Shown here in pieces: positions 22,408 through 34,874 of a stretch of DNA of 64,000 bases. This DNA is from Hymenoscyphus infarciens. Lineage: Eukaryota > Ascomycota > Leotiomycetes > Helotiales > Helotiaceae. Both the position numbers and the translations under genes were made by a program. The stretch covers positions 1-64,000 of the forward strand of contig LLCB01000164.1 in the NCBI GenBank assembly GCA_001414345.1, written 5' to 3'. The notes under the pieces are model-generated. The model did not search any database. It was given only the letters and a program-made list of their open reading frames with translations, and had not been told where the DNA came from. Within the stretch, counting starts at the first letter, position 1. Each line of letters opens with the position of its first letter.

Positions 22408-25400
22408 GGCGAAAAGATTGATTGCGATAGCCATCGCGAAGAGATTAAAGAAAAGAAACAAAATCGAGAACGACGGACAGAATGAGAGAGAGAAGCAGCA
22501 CCGACAAAGAAGGAAGATGCCACCTCGGACAGAACACACGATCGCGAAAGCCAAAAAAAAAACATGCGCCGTACCACGGTGGCTGTGAGATGGGTTTTGA
22601 AGGTCGCAAACCCAGGTCGCAAACCCAACTGACCACCAACCTGACGCCTGGATATTGTGGGTAAACGGCCCCCTCTCTTTTCTTACTCTTGGAGGAGAAG
22701 GGGTGCCTGTCAGTGCCCTGCGCTGGAAAATTCCCGATTGGATGAAGAACCATTATTTCAACCTCAAAGGATCAGAATTGCAGGGAAGTCGAGTTATTGC
22801 GAGCTTAGCTCTCGTTGGTGGGCGGTGCAGCGATTGGATGTCTATCTCTTCCGGGCACAGCACAGCAGTTCGGAAGAGGAAGAGAGATGGCTAATCTCAG
22901 GGCACATCATACCTGAAGCCCAGGCGCAAACCTTCCAGAGGGTAGAAAAGAAGAACTTGAAACAGGAAGAGAAGAATCTGCCCCGAATCCCCCGATACTC
23001 TACCGACCCGGACTCCACGAGAGAAGAGCACGGAGCAGTGAACGAGTGGGAAAAATCAAGTGGGAATAGCTTCAATCCTTCAGGATGGATCATGGAAGGT
23101 CGTTGGTTTGTTCTTGGGAATTCCTTGTTGGTTGACGTTTGCACGCTAAAGAGGTTCTTGATGGGGCGCGACTTGACGGTCTTAGCACCGAGACCCAAAT
23201 CCCAAGTGACAGAGTGGAGAAAGTCAATTCAAAGCCTATTTTTACGACAACCTGGTCCCTGGACGCCTTTGGAAGTTCTTTGGTACAATCAGGTTTACAA
23301 TGGACGAGAACTATTTCGACTAAGGCGGAGTTATTAGGGCTAAACGATGGTCAGATAACAAATTCCAAACAACCCCTGACAACTTCATTTCAATTTCAAT
23401 AAAAGCATCTCAAATTCGAAAGGCCAAGAATTCGAACACAGGGTTTTCGTATCATTCGTCAAATGAACTTCCAGGAAACGCTGAAGAACTCCCGTTGAAG
23501 AGCGTTGCTTAAGTCATCTCTTCAATCGTACGAAAGACCAATCATCAACCCGGGCTTACGAGATGCGATATTACCACGAGGTCTTCATTTCCACATCCTA
23601 AAAACTCCGATACCTATAAAACGGCTATCACCTCCAAGCGTTTGCCAAAGAATTCTGGGAAATACCTCACTCCGGCTTCTCCGCAGATTTGAAGATATCT
23701 TTTCAACTCTTGTGGCACCATGAATTGCCACCTCGTGTCGTCTCCTACATGTACAAAGTACTAGGGAAATATCACTCATAGAAACGGGAAAGTAGTGGTG
23801 GAGCTCGTTGAGATCTTGCATACGGAAATCCCGATCTCTCCTTCGAAACTTCTTCTCTTCTAGAAGGAATCCTTCTCGTGGAGTCTCGTGGTCTCGTAGA
23901 GTTGTGATAAGAAGATCTCTCAATTCAACTTCAAAACGAATTTTCAAGATAAGACCACTCAACAAAATCCTCGAGTTGCACAAGACGAGGACATCCTCAC
24001 GCCAGAAACAAGTTTATCGCAAGCGCAGTCTGCAGCGTCAATCATCACCAAATCCAGCAACCGAGAATCCTTCGTTCTGCTTTTGGTGTTGTTGCACAGC
24101 ACAGCTTTTCTGGCTGACAAAGTTGGAAATCTATTTTTAGCTTCACACCCTTGTCACATCTCCTCCATTCAACCTCGTGAACATCGATATCCGCACCAAA
24201 GCAAACCTTTCAATACTTCGCAAGTTGTGTTCTATAACACATAACTCAATTGTTCCGTAATGTAGCATCTGCTGTTGATGAAGGAGTATTGCAAATAATG
24301 AGAAGAAACTCCACCTTCCTAACCGATTTCGATGAACTCCCGGACTTCCGTCTTCCGTCAAGACGCAGAAGCAATGCAACAAGACTATTAATTGCGGGCC
24401 GTTCCTCGGTGACAGGTGTGGTTGCGTGATTGGCGATCTCGTAGCATTCCATCAACGTGGTTGATAATGGAAGTGTTCAACATCGATGTAGTTTTTCCCT
24501 CTCAAGAGACTTGCGAGACAGTGAACCAAGTAACAACACAACACGACAGACACTTCATATTGCAGACTGTACAAAGACAAGGAAAAAAAGATCGCGTGAT
24601 CCCTATCCGTATACCCATCAGGCGTTTCGTTTTTCCAGAAAAGAAAGAACCTCCAAGTACCAACCAAAAGCAAGTCATCGGACTTTCCACTTGAAACATA
24701 CGGGTGCCTCCCATGACCTCATTTGGCCTCGTTCCACTAATACGGCTATCATACCATCCATCTGTCCTATTCAGACAAGGAGTTGAAGAAGAGACAAGAG
24801 GAGCAGTACAGACTATACGCCGCAAAACTCCTACCTAAGCTCACAGCCATTCAACATTCCCACTCCAAACACCAACTCACCAACCCACCAACCCACAGCC
24901 TCAAAAGCCAACAAAAAACACGAGACAACCACAAGAGCAAAACAAAAAAGAGAATACGAAAAGCACACCCAAGCCAGCCTCAAAACCAAATCCTCAAGCC
25001 AGCTTCCCCACAAACATCCCTCATCCCTCATCCCCATCCCCAACACACCACGCGAAGACCCAGACACCCAAGACCCAAGCCCCAACCGAACCTCACACAC
25101 CCCCCCATCCCCCCCATCCCACCCCCAAAACAACCAACACCCAGATCTTTTGTTGCACATCGAAGAATTTAGCTCCCCACTAAAATCCCCTCCTCGCGCC
25201 AACCACGCTAGAAAAGGGCTTGTTCCAAAACATTTGCTAGTCCAGGACCCTTGTCGCTTCCGCTTCACTTCCGTTCATATCCTATCAGGGCCCAACATGT
25301 ATGCACAGTACAACGGTGGGTTTGGATCATACCCCATATTCCCCAGAAACCTAAGGGGGAGGGATGATAGAGGAGGGGTTCTTGCATGATAAGCCCGATG

Positions 25401-25667
25401 GGTTACTTGAGATGGAAGGAGTGTCGCGCATGCATCGCTACCTGAGGAAGATGTATTGTATAGGGGGAGGTATGTATATGCGAGAGGATAGGGTTAGCTT
25501 GTTGGTTGAGGTTGTACAACCAGGAACAGAGACGATTAAATAGGATAGGACAGGAGAAGCTTAGACGAGACAAGGGATTTGTATACAAGGGGGTATTATC
25601 TATCTACGTGCGTATATATCCAAGGCTCCAATGTAACTGTGCGAATCGTGCAGAGGGAGTACGTTCT
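22408..25667. other. Long intergenic region with C-rich tract, no supported gene
   Basis: About 3.3 kb between the surface-protein start and the AFG1 stop. A 226-codon plus-strand frame (22657-23337) and a 145-codon minus-strand frame (24831-25268) exist, but neither has recognisable domains. The second is just the complement of a C/A-rich tract. At 24835-25140 the plus strand is almost devoid of G, and 25100-25126 is a strong G-run motif on the minus strand. The region may include long UTRs, regulatory DNA or a non-coding RNA. Confidence 0.4.
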
Positions 25668-27505
25668 TCACATACTATCTTCAAACTGCTTACTCCTTGT
25701 CTTCGCCCAATCATCTCTCTCTTTCTTCCCGCCATCTTTCTCAAGTCCCATACCTCGCTCTACCCATTCTTTACTCCCCATCTCACTCAATCTAGACAAG
25801 GCTCTCGCGAAAGCGAATCGTTCCTCGTCACCGCTGAAGATGGAACTGTTTTTCAACGCGTTCATGTTCATTCCGAGATCATCCATCATCATTCTCATGG
25901 TATCATCTAGATCGTCGCCTTCCGCTTGACCTTTCTTGTCCTCGCCGTCTTTCTTGACACTATCTGCAATCTCTTGTTTAGACAAGAAGAGTTGAGTAAG
26001 TGGAACAGCGGTCGTCAGAACGAGCTTGGCTCTCGACTCGTAGACGGCATCGATAAATGTAATAAATCTTCGAGCGAGATCTCGTTGCTGATGTGTCATG
26101 CCAGGGACGTCAGTAACAATAAACGAGTCATAGCTACGCATCAGCTCGATATAATCAGCTGCACTGGTTGGTCGTCCAATTAGTTCGTCAAACGTAAACA
26201 TTGCTGCTCGTCCGCTAACTTTGGGGACGTGAATTTCTCGGCCCCAGACGTGCTGAGTTTCCGAACGGGGTTTGTCTTGTTGTGGGTCGCCCAGGAATCG
26301 GAACCATTTCTCGGCATGGCTTGGGGCATGCGAATCGAGGGGTGCGTGATATACCCCGGACGGAGGTCGAGGCATTTTGCGGTAATCGGTTGGAGAATCG
26401 AGGTTGATGACATGAAGTCGGCCTTTAAGGAGTTGTATACATGGAATAAAGGATTCTCGTTGAATACCATTTCGGTATAGGTCATCTGGATGTCGATTGG
26501 AAGTCGTTACTAAGACTACTCCGTGAGACATAAGAGCTTCGAGGAGTCTGAAATGATTAGTTCCAAGAAACTAAGTTTTGGAAGCAATCTACATACCGTC
26601 TCAAGATCATAGCATCTGCCACATCTGTACACTGGAATTCGTCAAAACAGAGAACATTTCCCTGCTCAGCGATATCAGCAGCAATAAATGGTATCGCATC
26701 AATATCGTTTCCGTGCTCCATCTTCATTTTATGTAACCGCTTGTGAACATCCTGCATGAAATTGTGGAAGTGTATCCTCGTTTTGGAAGTGACACTGCTG
26801 GGAAGCGTTTCGTAGAACATATCCATCAACATTGTTTTCCCACTACCAACATCGCCAAAGAGATATAAACCTCTAGGAAGAGTCTCCGGGATCTCTTGAA
26901 GCTTCTTTTCCTTTGGTGTGCTACCAAACACTCGTCCAAACATCGACACGGGTTCTGGTTTGAGGGACTCAATGGTGGGCTTGATGACCGGAGGTGCCTT
27001 GTAATATCGTAACTCGTCGTGGAGGTGCTGGAGATTTTGTATAATGCCTTTTAAGTTTGTTAGTAACTGGTTCTGGTATCCCGCATCTGTTGATTTCCCC
27101 CACCTCTCTGATATTCGTCGTCCCTTAATCGCCCAGACGTAACTCGATGATCATATTCTTGCATAGGTCCACGATCGTCCAAGTTTACTATATTTGGAAT
27201 CAGCAGTGACTCGAAACTTGAACAAAGTTCGTCTTACCGTTCTGCACAGTCGCCAGAGTCCTCCTCTGTCCAGCAATAAACACCGCAGGCCACAAAAGCA
27301 ACGGTCTTCGTAAGCCAGCCAATCCTCCATTTCTCAGTCCCGTATCTAAATTAAGCAAGGGGCTTGGTCTCAAATACCCCCCACGAGAGTATTGCCGGCA
27401 TTGAGCGCAGATTCCTTGCGCTGGTTGTTTTATTGCTGCGAGGTTGGGAAATCGATCGCGGAGCAGTCGCCCCAAGGTTGCGTTGGGAATGCGCCGTAGT
27501 TTCAT
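25668..27505 (-). CDS. AFG1: AFG1/LACE1-family mitochondrial ATPase
   Basis: Exons join(25668..26547, 26597..27047, 27104..27187, 27238..27505), minus strand, encode 560 residues with introns of 49, 56 and 50 bp. The Arg-rich, acid-free start ([19 protein letters not shown]) is a mitochondrial presequence. The AAA core shows Walker A GDVGSGKT (182-189), Walker B LCFDEFQ (250-256), sensor-like [32 protein letters not shown] and the conserved [15 protein letters not shown]1/LACE1 assists turnover of misfolded mitochondrial-encoded respiratory subunits at the inner membrane. The acidic segment near [18 protein letters not shown] is a low-complexity insertion common in filamentous fungi. The gene is divergent from the next one, with about 280 bp between starts. 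Confidence 0.92.
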
Positions 27506-27785
27506 TTTTTGGGCAGGGTGAGGGGTATGCCTCTTTTGAAGTTCTATCTTCGCATAATGTATATTTGTAGAAGTAGACCTTGGTGTACAGTAAACAATCC
27601 AAAATGAGGTTGGAAAGGGAACGGAAGTGGAAAACACGCCATGAGGCTGAAGGGTCCGGGTTTTGCTCGGCAGTAGAAGCCGAGGGACAGATTCCGTTTC
27701 GCTCCGTTCCGTTTTGAAGTCATGCCTTAGAGCCTTCAACACCAAGACTTACTTTCCAAGGAGTCTTGATTTTGAGCTTTCGACA

Positions 27786-28826
27786 ATGATACTCGTACCC
27801 CCTCCAGATTGGCTTTGTGGGTGTCTTTTTGGCGGCGTCGTTGTCTTTCTCTTTTGGTACTACGGTCCGCAAGAGTCAGCAAATCCAACTTCTAACTCTC
27901 CCGCTGCTGACAGCACCCTCTACGACGAGGCTACCGTCGTCTCCAAGATCAATGAAGTTTATCGTCTCCTCACAAGGCTCAGCTATATTCCCGCAGGATC
28001 AATTGCATATACACCACCTTCGGGACACAAGATCAACGAAGCACTGTGTTCAGACCTGTGTATTGATCCTCAGGTCGTATCACTCATGAAAAGACTCCCA
28101 TATCCAATCAATCCCTTAGTATCAAGTACTTTTGAGTTGATCCCACAATCGCGAGCCGCCGTATACACCAATGACGAGGAGCTAAAGTTTGGTAGAGGGT
28201 CGCCAAACAGTACGGCTGAAGTCCTACTACAACCTCAAGATATCATCTTGGTACGAGCACCCGGCTCTACAACCGCTGGGAGCTTAGTCCTTGATACACG
28301 ACATAGTAAGCCGTGAAAGAGCCAAATGAATGGATGAGAAGCATCAATTGACTAGAAATAGACACCATTCGTACAATATTGCAGACCACAGCAGATCCCA
28401 AATCAGGAAAACCACACAATGAAGCCGTCTTCGCGCATTCAATCCATGCGCCTACTGCTCTTTCTCAGTTGGTAGACCGCTTTAGGTCTCTGGAATGGCT
28501 TCCTTGGGGCATTGAAGGCAATATGCATATCGCCATTCGGGGCGATCCCGGTGTATGTGCCACTTATAAGTCCTCAAATCCTTATTTTCCCCAAATATCC
28601 ACGCTATCCATTCCTCTTTGAGGCCCGATGGACCAAGGGTGTTATTTAACTGAGACCATTGTAATACAACGTGGTGAGCCTCTTGCTAACTTGAGAACAG
28701 TATGAAAAGGCGAAGAACATCCTCGAGAATGGATACGACTGGCCGCACGCGTTCCGAGAAGAGGACTGGAGTCGACATCATCAGAGGATATGGCGAGAAT
28801 GCACACCTACCAATTATTCCCACTGA
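27786..28826 (+). CDS. Membrane-anchored protein of unknown function
   Basis: Exons 27786..28305, 28362..28552 and 28701..28826 (introns 56 and 148 bp) encode 278 residues. I do not recognise the family. Residues about 9-27 (WLCGCLFGGVVVFLFWYYG) form an N-terminal membrane anchor. The rest is soluble-looking and well mixed, with INEVYRLLTRLSYIPAG, LSQLVDRFRSLEWLPWG and, in exon 3, YEKAKNILENGYDWPHAF. The even codon use and the frame kept over three exons support a real gene. It shares a 280-bp divergent promoter with the AFG1-like gene, which may mean joint expression, but no mitochondrial role is evident. Confidence 0.7.
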
Positions 28827-29693
28827 TCAAGGTGAGAATGTCCCTTCAATACATACCGACTACACTCCGCACCGTGTTGATGGCGTCTTCTCGGGTTCAT
28901 CGAGGCTCTTCAAATAATCGATCCCCTCTTCATTATGAGGCTCTGCATCCGGGCACATTAAACAGACCACTTTCTGGTGCGTGCTCCCAGGATCGACCTA
29001 AGATCAAGCCTTGCAGCTGTTTGAAAATACGAGGTGGACCAAATCCATCGCGCGCTTGCGATGACAGATAGAAGGATGCCACGTTATCTTCTCAAGGAAG
29101 ATTCTATACAAAGTTGTACTTAACCAATGGCATGGCTTCATGGATCTCATTTTCGTGCTTATTTCCCTGTTTTGGCAGAGTAAATTCAGGGGTGCTACGC
29201 CGCACAAATAGTCCCACCACATGGAAATTCACAGGGGCGCGGCGCAGGGAAGAGTTCAGCAAGCGTTGAAATGACATCTGTGGGGGCTGAAGTAGATTCC
29301 TTCCATATATTTTTGAAACGAGATACAGGCTTTTCTGCACAGCTTTCAGTAACCCCACGATGGAGCCGATTAAGGATTCGGATCCCAGTGGCTCTTTTTG
29401 CCCACCTTCCAAACAGGGTTTGGATCATCACTACTGGGGAACACCTGCGGCTCCGGGTGGTAGCCCAGCCTTGGATCCACAGCTCTTTTGATCACCTAGA
29501 CCTGTGGGTATTCAAAAGGACGCTTTATCCCTTCCCCTCTTAGCATGAATCCTAAAGCAATTGTCAACTGAATTCATTCTCAATTTCCAGTCAAGTCTTT
29601 AAAGCTCACTTTTCGTTTGTTATTCCACGTACAGCGAGATTTCAAGGTTTCTTCCATGTCAACGACAAACGAGCTTGACATACCACTGTCATA
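28827..29693. other. Intergenic, no gene seen
   Basis: About 870 bases of balanced composition with only short, unconvincing frames on both strands. The final 150 bases are CT-rich and are presumably the promoter and leader of the next gene. Confidence 0.45.
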
Positions 29694-30498
29694 ATGAGTT
29701 CCTCTGCTCGATATTCCTCAGGCGGAGGCCTCGAATTAGATACCACTCCAACCGAGAAATATCCCTCTCCGGAATATCCTTACAACAACGCGCCACAAGC
29801 AGTCCAACCAGAAAAATATTACGTTGGCATGACCAACTATGTACAAGAGTCAGCAGTTCAAGAAGCAAAGGCAGTTGAAAATAAAAGGATATGTGGTTTA
29901 AGAAGGCGGAATTTTTGGATAGTTCTTGGTTCCTTTGGTGTTGCTTTACTGGTCGCATTGATCGCTGTCATTGCGGTCTTGTCGCAGAAAGTATCTCAAA
30001 ACAAAAGGTATATCTCGGAATAATTCTTCTCTCCCGGAGGCATCACACTGACTTTTTTGCAGTAACAATATAAAACCATCGACGGCTTCTACGACAGCAC
30101 AAAATCCAAATCAAATCTCCGTTAGTCCTGTAACATCCACACCTTCAACCACTCTCTCAATCCAAACGACTTCCTCTTCAACGCCAACATCAGACTCTAC
30201 TTTAACATTCTCATCCACATCCGCTCCCACCAAAACCTCCGCATCCGGATCCTCTGTTACCTCATCATCAACTAGTACAGCAGCTAGCTGTACAACGACA
30301 GCCATAGGAAAATGCGATGCCACTGGCTGTAGTGGTTTCAACAGTCAAACACTCTTGTACGGGACTTGTACAACAGGAGATCTCCGCGGTTGCCCATGTC
30401 TAACATTGTGTGGATCGATACTCGGACCGTGTTCAAATTGCGACGGAGTAAATGGGATATGTTATGGGGGTCCATACCGCGGCTGCGGATGTACGTGA
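29694..30498 (+). CDS. Type II membrane protein with Ser/Thr stalk and 12-Cys C-terminal domain
   Basis: Exons 29694..30007 and 30063..30498 (intron 55 bp) encode 249 residues. A 70-residue N-terminal tail rich in Tyr, Pro and Glu ends in LRRRN, followed by a single hydrophobic helix (about 74-96), so the N-terminus should be cytosolic and the C-terminus outside. Residues about 105-195 are a Ser/Thr stalk suited to O-mannosylation. The last 70 residues hold 12 cysteines (for example KCDATGCSGF, GCPCLTLCGS, CSNCDG, GCGCT), an even number that suggests a disulfide-knotted module. I recognise no named family. It may be a wall-associated or surface-recognition protein. Confidence 0.75.
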
Positions 30499-31170
30499 AA
30501 GCGACGAATACCAATGAGGGAAAACATTTGAATCATTTTATAATAAATTCTTTCCGCGAGCATTCATAGGGAAAAGGAGTCAAGGTTGGTGTGATTTTGG
30601 CGTACCGGATACGCGGGGGGTTCCATGTACGAATGGACTGGATCTAGTTCATTTGTCCACGTCATATGGCCAAACATAGAGAAATCAGGTGCCATGGTTT
30701 TGAAAACTCTCATCATACGGCTTTTATGGTTATTATTGTTTAATATGAATATGTATCCTCCTCTTATTTTTGGGCTTCTTCCTCTTTCATTCGCGAGTTT
30801 ACATTTCGTTCGATGCGTGATACTGCATTACCCTTACGGAAGGACATTCCACCACGTGGTTTATGATTTGTAGCTTTCATTCTCTAATTAGTTTCAACAG
30901 ATGACGTTCACGGGCATTTATTTATTCTCGTGTTTTGTCTTCCCTCGTTAGCCTAATGATCAAGTTGGGTCAGAGAGTCATCTAATTGCATGTTGAGTAA
31001 TCATAATTTTACCGAAACTCCTCACGTTTTTTGACTTCATGACATCATTTGAAACCCCGCGATGAGTAAGGGAGGTATGCCGAGGATAAAGCTGATATGA
31101 GTAAAGACTCTACATCCACCTTAGTAAATTGAGAGGACGATGCAGTGGTAATCTTGGGGGTTGGCAGTTG
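30499..31170. other. Intergenic, no gene seen
   Basis: About 670 bases without a supported open frame. It contains the 3' region of the cysteine-rich protein gene and the promoter of the oxidoreductase gene. Confidence 0.45.
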
Positions 31171-31178
31171 TATATAAG
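31171..31178 (+). promoter_or_regulatory. TATA box of the oxidoreductase gene
   Basis: TATATAAG lies 96-103 bases upstream of the ATG at 31274, followed by a C/A-rich leader. The distance suits a fungal TATA-directed start. Confidence 0.5.
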
Positions 31179-31273
31179 AACAAAGTTGCTGCATCTCAAG
31201 ACTCGCCAATCCAACAATTACTCAACAATCACTCATTGGCCACCCGGCAACTAGTCAAAACAACATAGCAACA

Positions 31274-32451
31274 ATGAAAGCCATTGGAGTCAATTCTTAC
31301 GGGGCTGTCGAGAACTTGGTTGCTTTGGAAGTACCTGAGCCTCAAAGTCCCCCTGGAACCTTTTTACTCATTCGGTAAGTCGAGCCTCACCTTCAGTCAA
31401 TGGATCTCCCAAAGCCTCAAGTAATTAACAATATCACAGGGTAAAGGCCACCTCCCTCAACCCGATAGACTGCAAAATCCGACAAGAAAAATACGATGAT
31501 GCCCCTGGTAAGTTTGAGGGATTCAAGCCACCAAAAGAGGAGCCACGCTAACTTTTGATCCTACCAGATTACTATGAGCAGTCCCCAAAGTTACCACATA
31601 TCATCGCCATGGACGGTGCAGGAATAGTAGTTCAAGCCGGTCCAGATGTTACACGCTTCAAGCCCGGCGATGAAGTCTTCTACGTCTCGAATCCCACTCT
31701 CCAAGGCGCAGCTTCCGAACTCCAACTCGTCGATCAGAAACAATGCGGGTACAAGCCTAAGACTCTTGATTTTCTCGAGGCGGCTGCGATGCCTTTGACA
31801 TACGCCACTGCCTACCTCTCGCTCGTCGAGTCTCTCGGTATTACCAAGGGCGAGAAAGCTGCAATTCTCATCATCAATGGAGCGGGAGGTGTTGGAGCAG
31901 TAGCAAGTCAAATCGCACGCTCTGTTCTAGATCTCCCTGTTGTCATCACCACCGCTTCAAGACCAGAAACTGTGGCTTTCACGAAGAAAATGGGGGCTAC
32001 ACATGTCCTCAACCATCGCTTGGACTTGCAAAAGCAAGTCGAAGAACTGAATCTCGACATTCCCCTCAAATACATTTACATCGTCAGTCGAACAGAACAA
32101 TACATCCAAGTCATCGGCGAGATCGCAGCTCCGTTTGCTCGAGTGTGCTCCATTGTTCAGGCGGATTTCAGCATGTACGGGACGCAATTCATGTCTAAGT
32201 CTATGACTTTTGCTTGGTGTTGGATGGGGACTCGGGCTTTTCATAAGACCGATGTCGCCTTGTATCAGAAGGTTTTTGAGGAGTTGGCGGAGTTGATTGA
32301 TGCCGGGGTAATCAAGTGTCATTTGACTAAGCGGATGAAGTTTACGGTGGAGAATCTGAGGGAGGCGCATAGGTTGTTGGAGTCGGGGAAGATGTATGGG
32401 AAGGTGGCTTTGGGGGTTGATGAGGAAGGGGAGGGTGAGGCTTTTACTTGA
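31274..32451 (+). CDS. Zinc-type alcohol dehydrogenase-like / quinone oxidoreductase (MDR family)
   Basis: Exons 31274..31374, 31440..31507 and 31568..32451 (introns 65 and 60 bp) encode 350 residues. The GroES-like N-terminal domain has SLNPIDCKIRQ and GAGIVVQAGPDVTRFKPGDEVFY. The Rossmann part has AAMPLTYATAY, NGAGGVGAVASQIAR (the NADPH-binding glycine motif) and ATHVLNHR. Catalytic zinc ligands of true alcohol dehydrogenases are absent, as in the zinc-free ZADH/quinone oxidoreductase group, which reduces quinones or enones with NADPH. A good TATA box suggests inducible expression. It is likely cytosolic; the substrate is unknown. Confidence 0.9.
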
Positions 32452-33190
32452 GGGAAGTGATACTTGATGGTGACGCTTTGCCCCTTCTTCCCCCTCGCGT
32501 GACCTCGCTTAGTAGATATTTTCGATTCACTTCTATGTAGAACCTATGAAGTAAACAAATCAGAACGTCTCTAAAATAGACCATTAATCTTGTGATTACC
32601 TCTTTCAGTACTAAGTGGCATTGTAACCAAAGGCGGAAACACAGTCATCACTATTACTTTGTTGCCAGTGCTGCCTATCATGGTGTGCAACGTGGGGCTA
32701 GTGACTTTTTCGACACAGTGCCATGGCCACTTTGATATTTAACAAATAATGCACCGGGAACCCCGCGTATCAAATGTATTTTTTCGGATGTAAACTTGCC
32801 CCTGGAACTCCCAGTACCAACGAGATTCGCTCATGGCTAGAACAACAGTTCTGGTCACCTGAACTGCGACCCATGTCAGTGCCTGACATTTGCTGATACT
32901 GTGTGGTGGAATGGTCCATGAACCCACGGACTCCACGTCAGCGTGGAATTCACCAATCGGTGCTGGATCCCTTCGTCAATTGCCTGTTGTACAGTGTAAG
33001 GATTAGTCTTTATTATTCGAACTCTAACTACAAATGATCTAAACAAGCGCCTGTTCTCCAATTTTCCTGCGATCCTTATGAAAATCCAGACAAAATATCC
33101 CTTTTGTGAGATCTTACACTTCCAGCACAATAAATAAATGGTGTTGATAAGAGACCTCGAAAGAGAGGCCAAAAAATACATATCCCAATC
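32452..33190. other. Intergenic, no gene seen
   Basis: About 740 bases between a plus-strand gene end and a minus-strand gene end (convergent). It should hold two 3' UTRs. No coding signal is seen. Confidence 0.45.
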
Positions 33191-34874
33191 CTAAGCAACA
33201 GCAAACCTACTCTTCTTTCTCAAGGCAGGACCATAAGAATATAAAGCAAAAAAGCAAACCGAGCATAGACAAGAGACACCAGCCAACAAACTCACACCTC
33301 CCGCAACACCAAGACCGAGGAACATCGGACGACCAAACAGAATCGCAGCAGCAGCTAGAGTACTCCTTGTCGCATCGTTAGCAGCGAACAATGAAGCTGC
33401 ATACTTGGGGTATATATTCGGGATATAGGTGAATATCACGTTCAAAACAATGTAGCTGCCGGATTGATTGATGACAACTCCAATGATGGGAGTTATCCAG
33501 TGGATTGAGGAGCGTGCGGTCCATGCTATTTTGAATGTCGGTTTTCTTGATTCTCAATGTACTTGGGATATGTATGCTTACCGAAGATGAAAAGACCAAT
33601 AGGCACCAGAAACTTCCCGATGATACCAGGTTCTAACCAAACTTCAGGTTCTGGCGCTCCCTGTTTCAGCAATTTTGGTTCAACCCAGAATCCATAATAA
33701 AGTAGACAAACAGGTGCTGTAAGACACACTCCTACAGGAACGGAAAGGAACGCGAGTCCAGTTATCCCAGGACTGAAACCGTACATTTACGGGAACACCA
33801 AAGGGAAAACTTCAAAGAATGAATAGAATATCGCGTAACATAGTGCGACGTAAAAGGTACTGAACAAAACCCACGGTTTGATCAAAGAATCGAATGCCAT
33901 ATCTTTGGCGGACATATGTTGTTGGGTAATCTCGGATTGGGATCTGTGGCTCGTATTACCAGTGAGTTTACGGAGTCGAGCTGCTCGTCGGAGGAGAATG
34001 TTGTCTGATGAAGTTTCGGGGAGGAGGGTGAAGAGGATGAGGAATACGAGGGCGGAGAGCCAGAGGAGTTCCCATTGACTCCAGTGCCAATCCTTTGCTG
34101 GGACTGAGAAACCGGCTACTATGGGTCCCATTGCTGGGGCTAGGGTTCCTACAGTGACTTGTGTTAGTATGAAATCATGATGGAAAGTCACGTTTTGTCT
34201 TGAGCTTACCTGAACATGCCAAAAAAGCCAAACAATACGGGAGTTTGAGAAAGGTAAACATGTCAGAGAATCCAGCGGCACCAGTGGCTAAAGATGGAGA
34301 GCCTTTGCTTGGATATTAGAGCTATTTGAATTCGAAAGAAGCAAGAAACTCACCAAACCATCCGAGCAAGAACCGCAATACAAGCAGACTAGCGAGATTG
34401 TCGACGAGAGATGTTGGGATCAACAAAATTGTGAAGAGAAAGAAGGTAAGGATATAAATTGAGTTTCTCCCGAGTAATGGAATTCTTTGAATGTTAGCAC
34501 GGGGATTTACTGGTGGAAGAAGCGTTCTTACTCGCTCAACGGAGACCACAACAATGCTCCTAGTCCATCTACTAAAGTTAGGAGATGTTCGAGTACATGG
34601 AATTTAGATCACTTACAACTAAGCACATATAAAGCTAGCCCTAGAGAAGCGACAACTTCTGAACAGTTGAAGTCTTCCATAACTCCGGGTATACTCGGAG
34701 CATAGATTGCAGACCCAACATAAACGGTGAACGTGTAAACACTAAGGAATATGAGTTGATAGTGCTGAGTTCGGGCGCTCGAAATTCTTACGAAATTTCG
34801 ACAGCTACCAGTACTTTCTTACTGGTACACCAGTTTTGGGGATTCGCTGGATCGTCTGTATCCCTCGTTAGCAT
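33191..34874 (-). pseudogene. DHA1-type MFS transporter with one in-frame stop
   Basis: Exons join(33191..33525, 33582..34148, 34210..34302, 34354..34484, 34532..34568, 34617..34741, 34792..34874), minus strand, give 457 codons in one frame. Landmarks of the DHA1 drug:H+ antiporter (polyamine/FLU1-like) group are present: DDPANPQNW, SVYTFTVYVGSAIYAPS, YGLGALLWSPLSE, ACSGTLAPAMGPIVAGF and SFFEVFPLVFP. Codon 277 is TAA (33787-33789) inside FPLVFP-stop-MYGFSPG, where relatives continue without a gap. All splice sites and both sides remain intact, so this is either a very recent pseudogene, an allele, or a sequencing error. A CAA-to-TAA change would match RIP. The N-terminus is shorter than usual: upstream sequence (to 35111) resembles an N-terminal tail but contains a TGA, so an earlier start may also have been lost. 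Confidence 0.8.

Noticed and set aside
22657..23337. 226-codon plus-strand open frame
   Set aside because: No domain and no family resemblance; it lies in the upstream region of the surface-protein gene and its composition is not convincingly coding.
24831..25268. 145-codon minus-strand open frame, Trp/Gly-rich
   Set aside because: It is the complement of a C/A-rich low-complexity tract, which explains the frame and its odd composition.
34742..34791. Apparent stop and frameshift near the MFS pseudogene N-terminus
   Set aside because: Explained by a normal 50-bp intron whose removal restores EISVYTFTVYVGS.
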